Source: Lysobacterales bacterium 66-474
GTDB lineage: Bacteria; Pseudomonadota; Gammaproteobacteria; Xanthomonadales; Rhodanobacteraceae
DNA: 64,000 bases
Direction: 5' to 3'
NCBI GenBank assembly: GCA_001899805.1
Contig: MKWP01000014.1
Coordinates: forward strand, 372,001-436,000
In this document: positions 63,101 through 64,000 of the stretch, piece by piece
Numbering within the stretch: the first letter of the stretch is position 1
Layout of the letters: each line of letters opens with the position of its first letter
The notes under the pieces: model-generated
Seen by the model: the letters and a program-made list of their open reading frames with translations, nothing else
Databases searched by the model: none
What the model was told of the DNA's origin: nothing
Program-made: the position numbers and the translations under genes

Positions 63101-64000
63101 ATGCGACCGATGCGATGGGTCATGCTGGCCATTGTTGCGTGGGGTTTGGCGTTGGCGGCCCCGGCGCGAGCCGCCACGCCGCCGCCGGTCGAGCTGGTCG
63201 ACGTCTACCACGGCGGAGTCGACCTGTCCCGTTACTGGGTCAGCGAGAAATTCGACGGCGTGCGCGGTTACTGGAACGGACACCAGTTGTTGACACGTGG
63301 CGGCGCCGTCGTGCACGTGCCCGCGTGGTTCACGAAGGGCTGGCCGAAGACGCCCATGGATGGCGAGCTGTGGGTCGGCTACGGAAAGTTCTCGCGCGCT
63401 TCCGCGATCGTGCGCACGGCGGATTCCAGCGATCCGGCGTGGCGCGAAGTGACCTATCGGGTGTTCGACCTGCCGGCGCACGGAGGCGATTTCGATGCGC
63501 GGGTGCCGGCCATTCGGAGCACGGTCGCCGCCATCGGCGATCCCTGGGTCGTGGCGATCCGGCAGTTCCACGTCGCCAACGAAGCGCAGCTCCATGCCGA
63601 GCTCGAGCGCGTGGTGGACAAGGGCGGGGAAGGCCTGGTGTTGCATCGCGGCGACACGCCATACCGAATGGGGCGTGGCGTCGGCCTGCTCAAGCTGAAA
63701 CCCTACGAAGACGCCGAAGCGCCGGTGGTCGCGATCCGTCCTGGCCAGGGCCGGCTCGAGGGCAAGATGGGGTCGATCGAGGTGCGCACCCAGGATGGTC
63801 GCCGCTTCTCGATCGGCTCGGGGTTCTCCGATGACGATCGCGCCGACCCGCCACCCGTCGGATCGTGGGTGACCTATCGGTTCAACGGTTTGACGGCCGG
63901 CGGGTTGCCGCGCTTTGCACGCTTCCTGCGCAGGCGTCCGGACGGCCCGCCACCCGAACCCGTCGCGCCCCGGGACGTGGTGCATCCGGTGCAGCGCTGA
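63101..64000 (+). CDS. periplasmic-type ATP-dependent DNA ligase (LigE-like)
   Basis: A 299-residue minimal ligase with an N-terminal signal peptide (WVMLAIVAWGLALAAPARA). The adenylation lysine is Lys50 in SEKFDGVRGYW (KxDG); other nucleotidyltransferase motifs are MDGELWVGYG, GGEGLVLHRGD and LLKLKPYEDAEA, followed by an OB-fold (GKMGSIEVRTQDGRRFSIG). Lig E enzymes seal nicks outside the cytoplasm and have been proposed to act on DNA during uptake or in biofilm. GGGGAGACGACC precedes the ATG. The stop codon is the last three bases of the window. Confidence 0.92.
   Translation: MRPMRWVMLAIVAWGLALAAPARAATPPPVELVDVYHGGVDLSRYWVSEKFDGVRGYWNGHQLLTRGGAVVHVPAWFTKGWPKTPMDGELWVGYGKFSRASAIVRTADSSDPAWREVTYRVFDLPAHGGDFDARVPAIRSTVAAIGDPWVVAIRQFHVANEAQLHAELERVVDKGGEGLVLHRGDTPYRMGRGVGLLKLKPYEDAEAPVVAIRPGQGRLEGKMGSIEVRTQDGRRFSIGSGFSDDDRADPPPVGSWVTYRFNGLTAGGLPRFARFLRRRPDGPPPEPVAPRDVVHPVQR

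Overview
This is a GC-rich (roughly two-thirds G+C by eye), densely coded bacterial chromosome segment with short intergenic gaps. No rRNA, tRNA, CRISPR array or phage gene was found. A fused isobutyryl-CoA-mutase-type protein, a Leu/Val dehydrogenase, an isovaleryl-CoA dehydrogenase, many secreted peptidases, a periplasmic-type ATP-dependent DNA ligase and REP-type repeats with their own RAYT together suggest a gammaproteobacterium of the Xanthomonadales (Lysobacterales). This placement is inferred from gene content. No marker gene is present to prove it.

Layout. 1-7 kb: the end of a TolB-like/TPR protein, a tiny repeat protein, an EamA transporter, a zinc metallopeptidase, a RAYT between two REP pairs, isovaleryl-CoA dehydrogenase and Leu/Val dehydrogenase. 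7-12.2 kb: an M48 lipoprotein protease, a TetR regulator with its operator and a partner hydrolase, a MocR-type regulator and an outer-membrane protein. 12.5-18.9 kb: a YXWGXW protein, a phospholipase D/cardiolipin synthase-like enzyme, and a giant fused mutase (IcmF) with in-frame repeat insertions. 18.9-25.6 kb: an accessory stretch with an AT-rich DUF262 + HEPN-like gene pair, a NERD protein, a nuclease-helicase fusion, an Asp/Glu racemase-family enzyme and a HigB-HigA-HigA module. 25.7-34.9 kb: an alpha-amino-acid ester hydrolase-like enzyme, phosphodiester glycosidase, a membrane protein, LysR regulator with lipocalin-like protein, VapBC-type module, 2'-5' RNA ligase family protein and a PAS-GGDEF cyclase. 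34.9-44.6 kb: a PH-domain membrane pair (YdbS/YdbT type), envelope and TPR proteins, and a second LysR divergent from a CMD/DUF4865 pair. 44.7-51.9 kb: seven genes on the minus strand (CBS, flavin/PNPOx-like, two methyltransferases, PLP decarboxylase, MAPEG, diiron protein) opposite an AraC regulator. 52-64 kb: membrane GGDEF, cold-shock protein, a phosphoesterase with an odd Cys/Trp repeat head, histidine phosphatase, TerC, M19 dipeptidase, S9 peptidase, a DSD1-like PLP enzyme and LigE-type DNA ligase.

How genes may work together. Leu/Val dehydrogenase, isovaleryl-CoA dehydrogenase and IcmF all handle branched-chain amino acid carbon, which fits an organism rich in iso-branched fatty acids (inference). 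M48, S9, M19, S15-type and zinc peptidases point to peptide scavenging. Several regulator/target pairs can be read from divergent arrangement plus palindromes: TetR at 8.05 kb, MocR at 11.16 kb, LysR at 31.34 and 40.41 kb.

The most unusual items are: (1) icmF carrying several in-frame copies of repeats that are otherwise intergenic; (2) the AT-rich, translationally coupled DUF262/HEPN-like pair beside NERD and helicase genes, a candidate defence or toxin module; (3) perfect 11-residue Cys-x-x-Trp periodicity heading a phosphoesterase; (4) the diiron/PLP/methyltransferase block opposite AraC.
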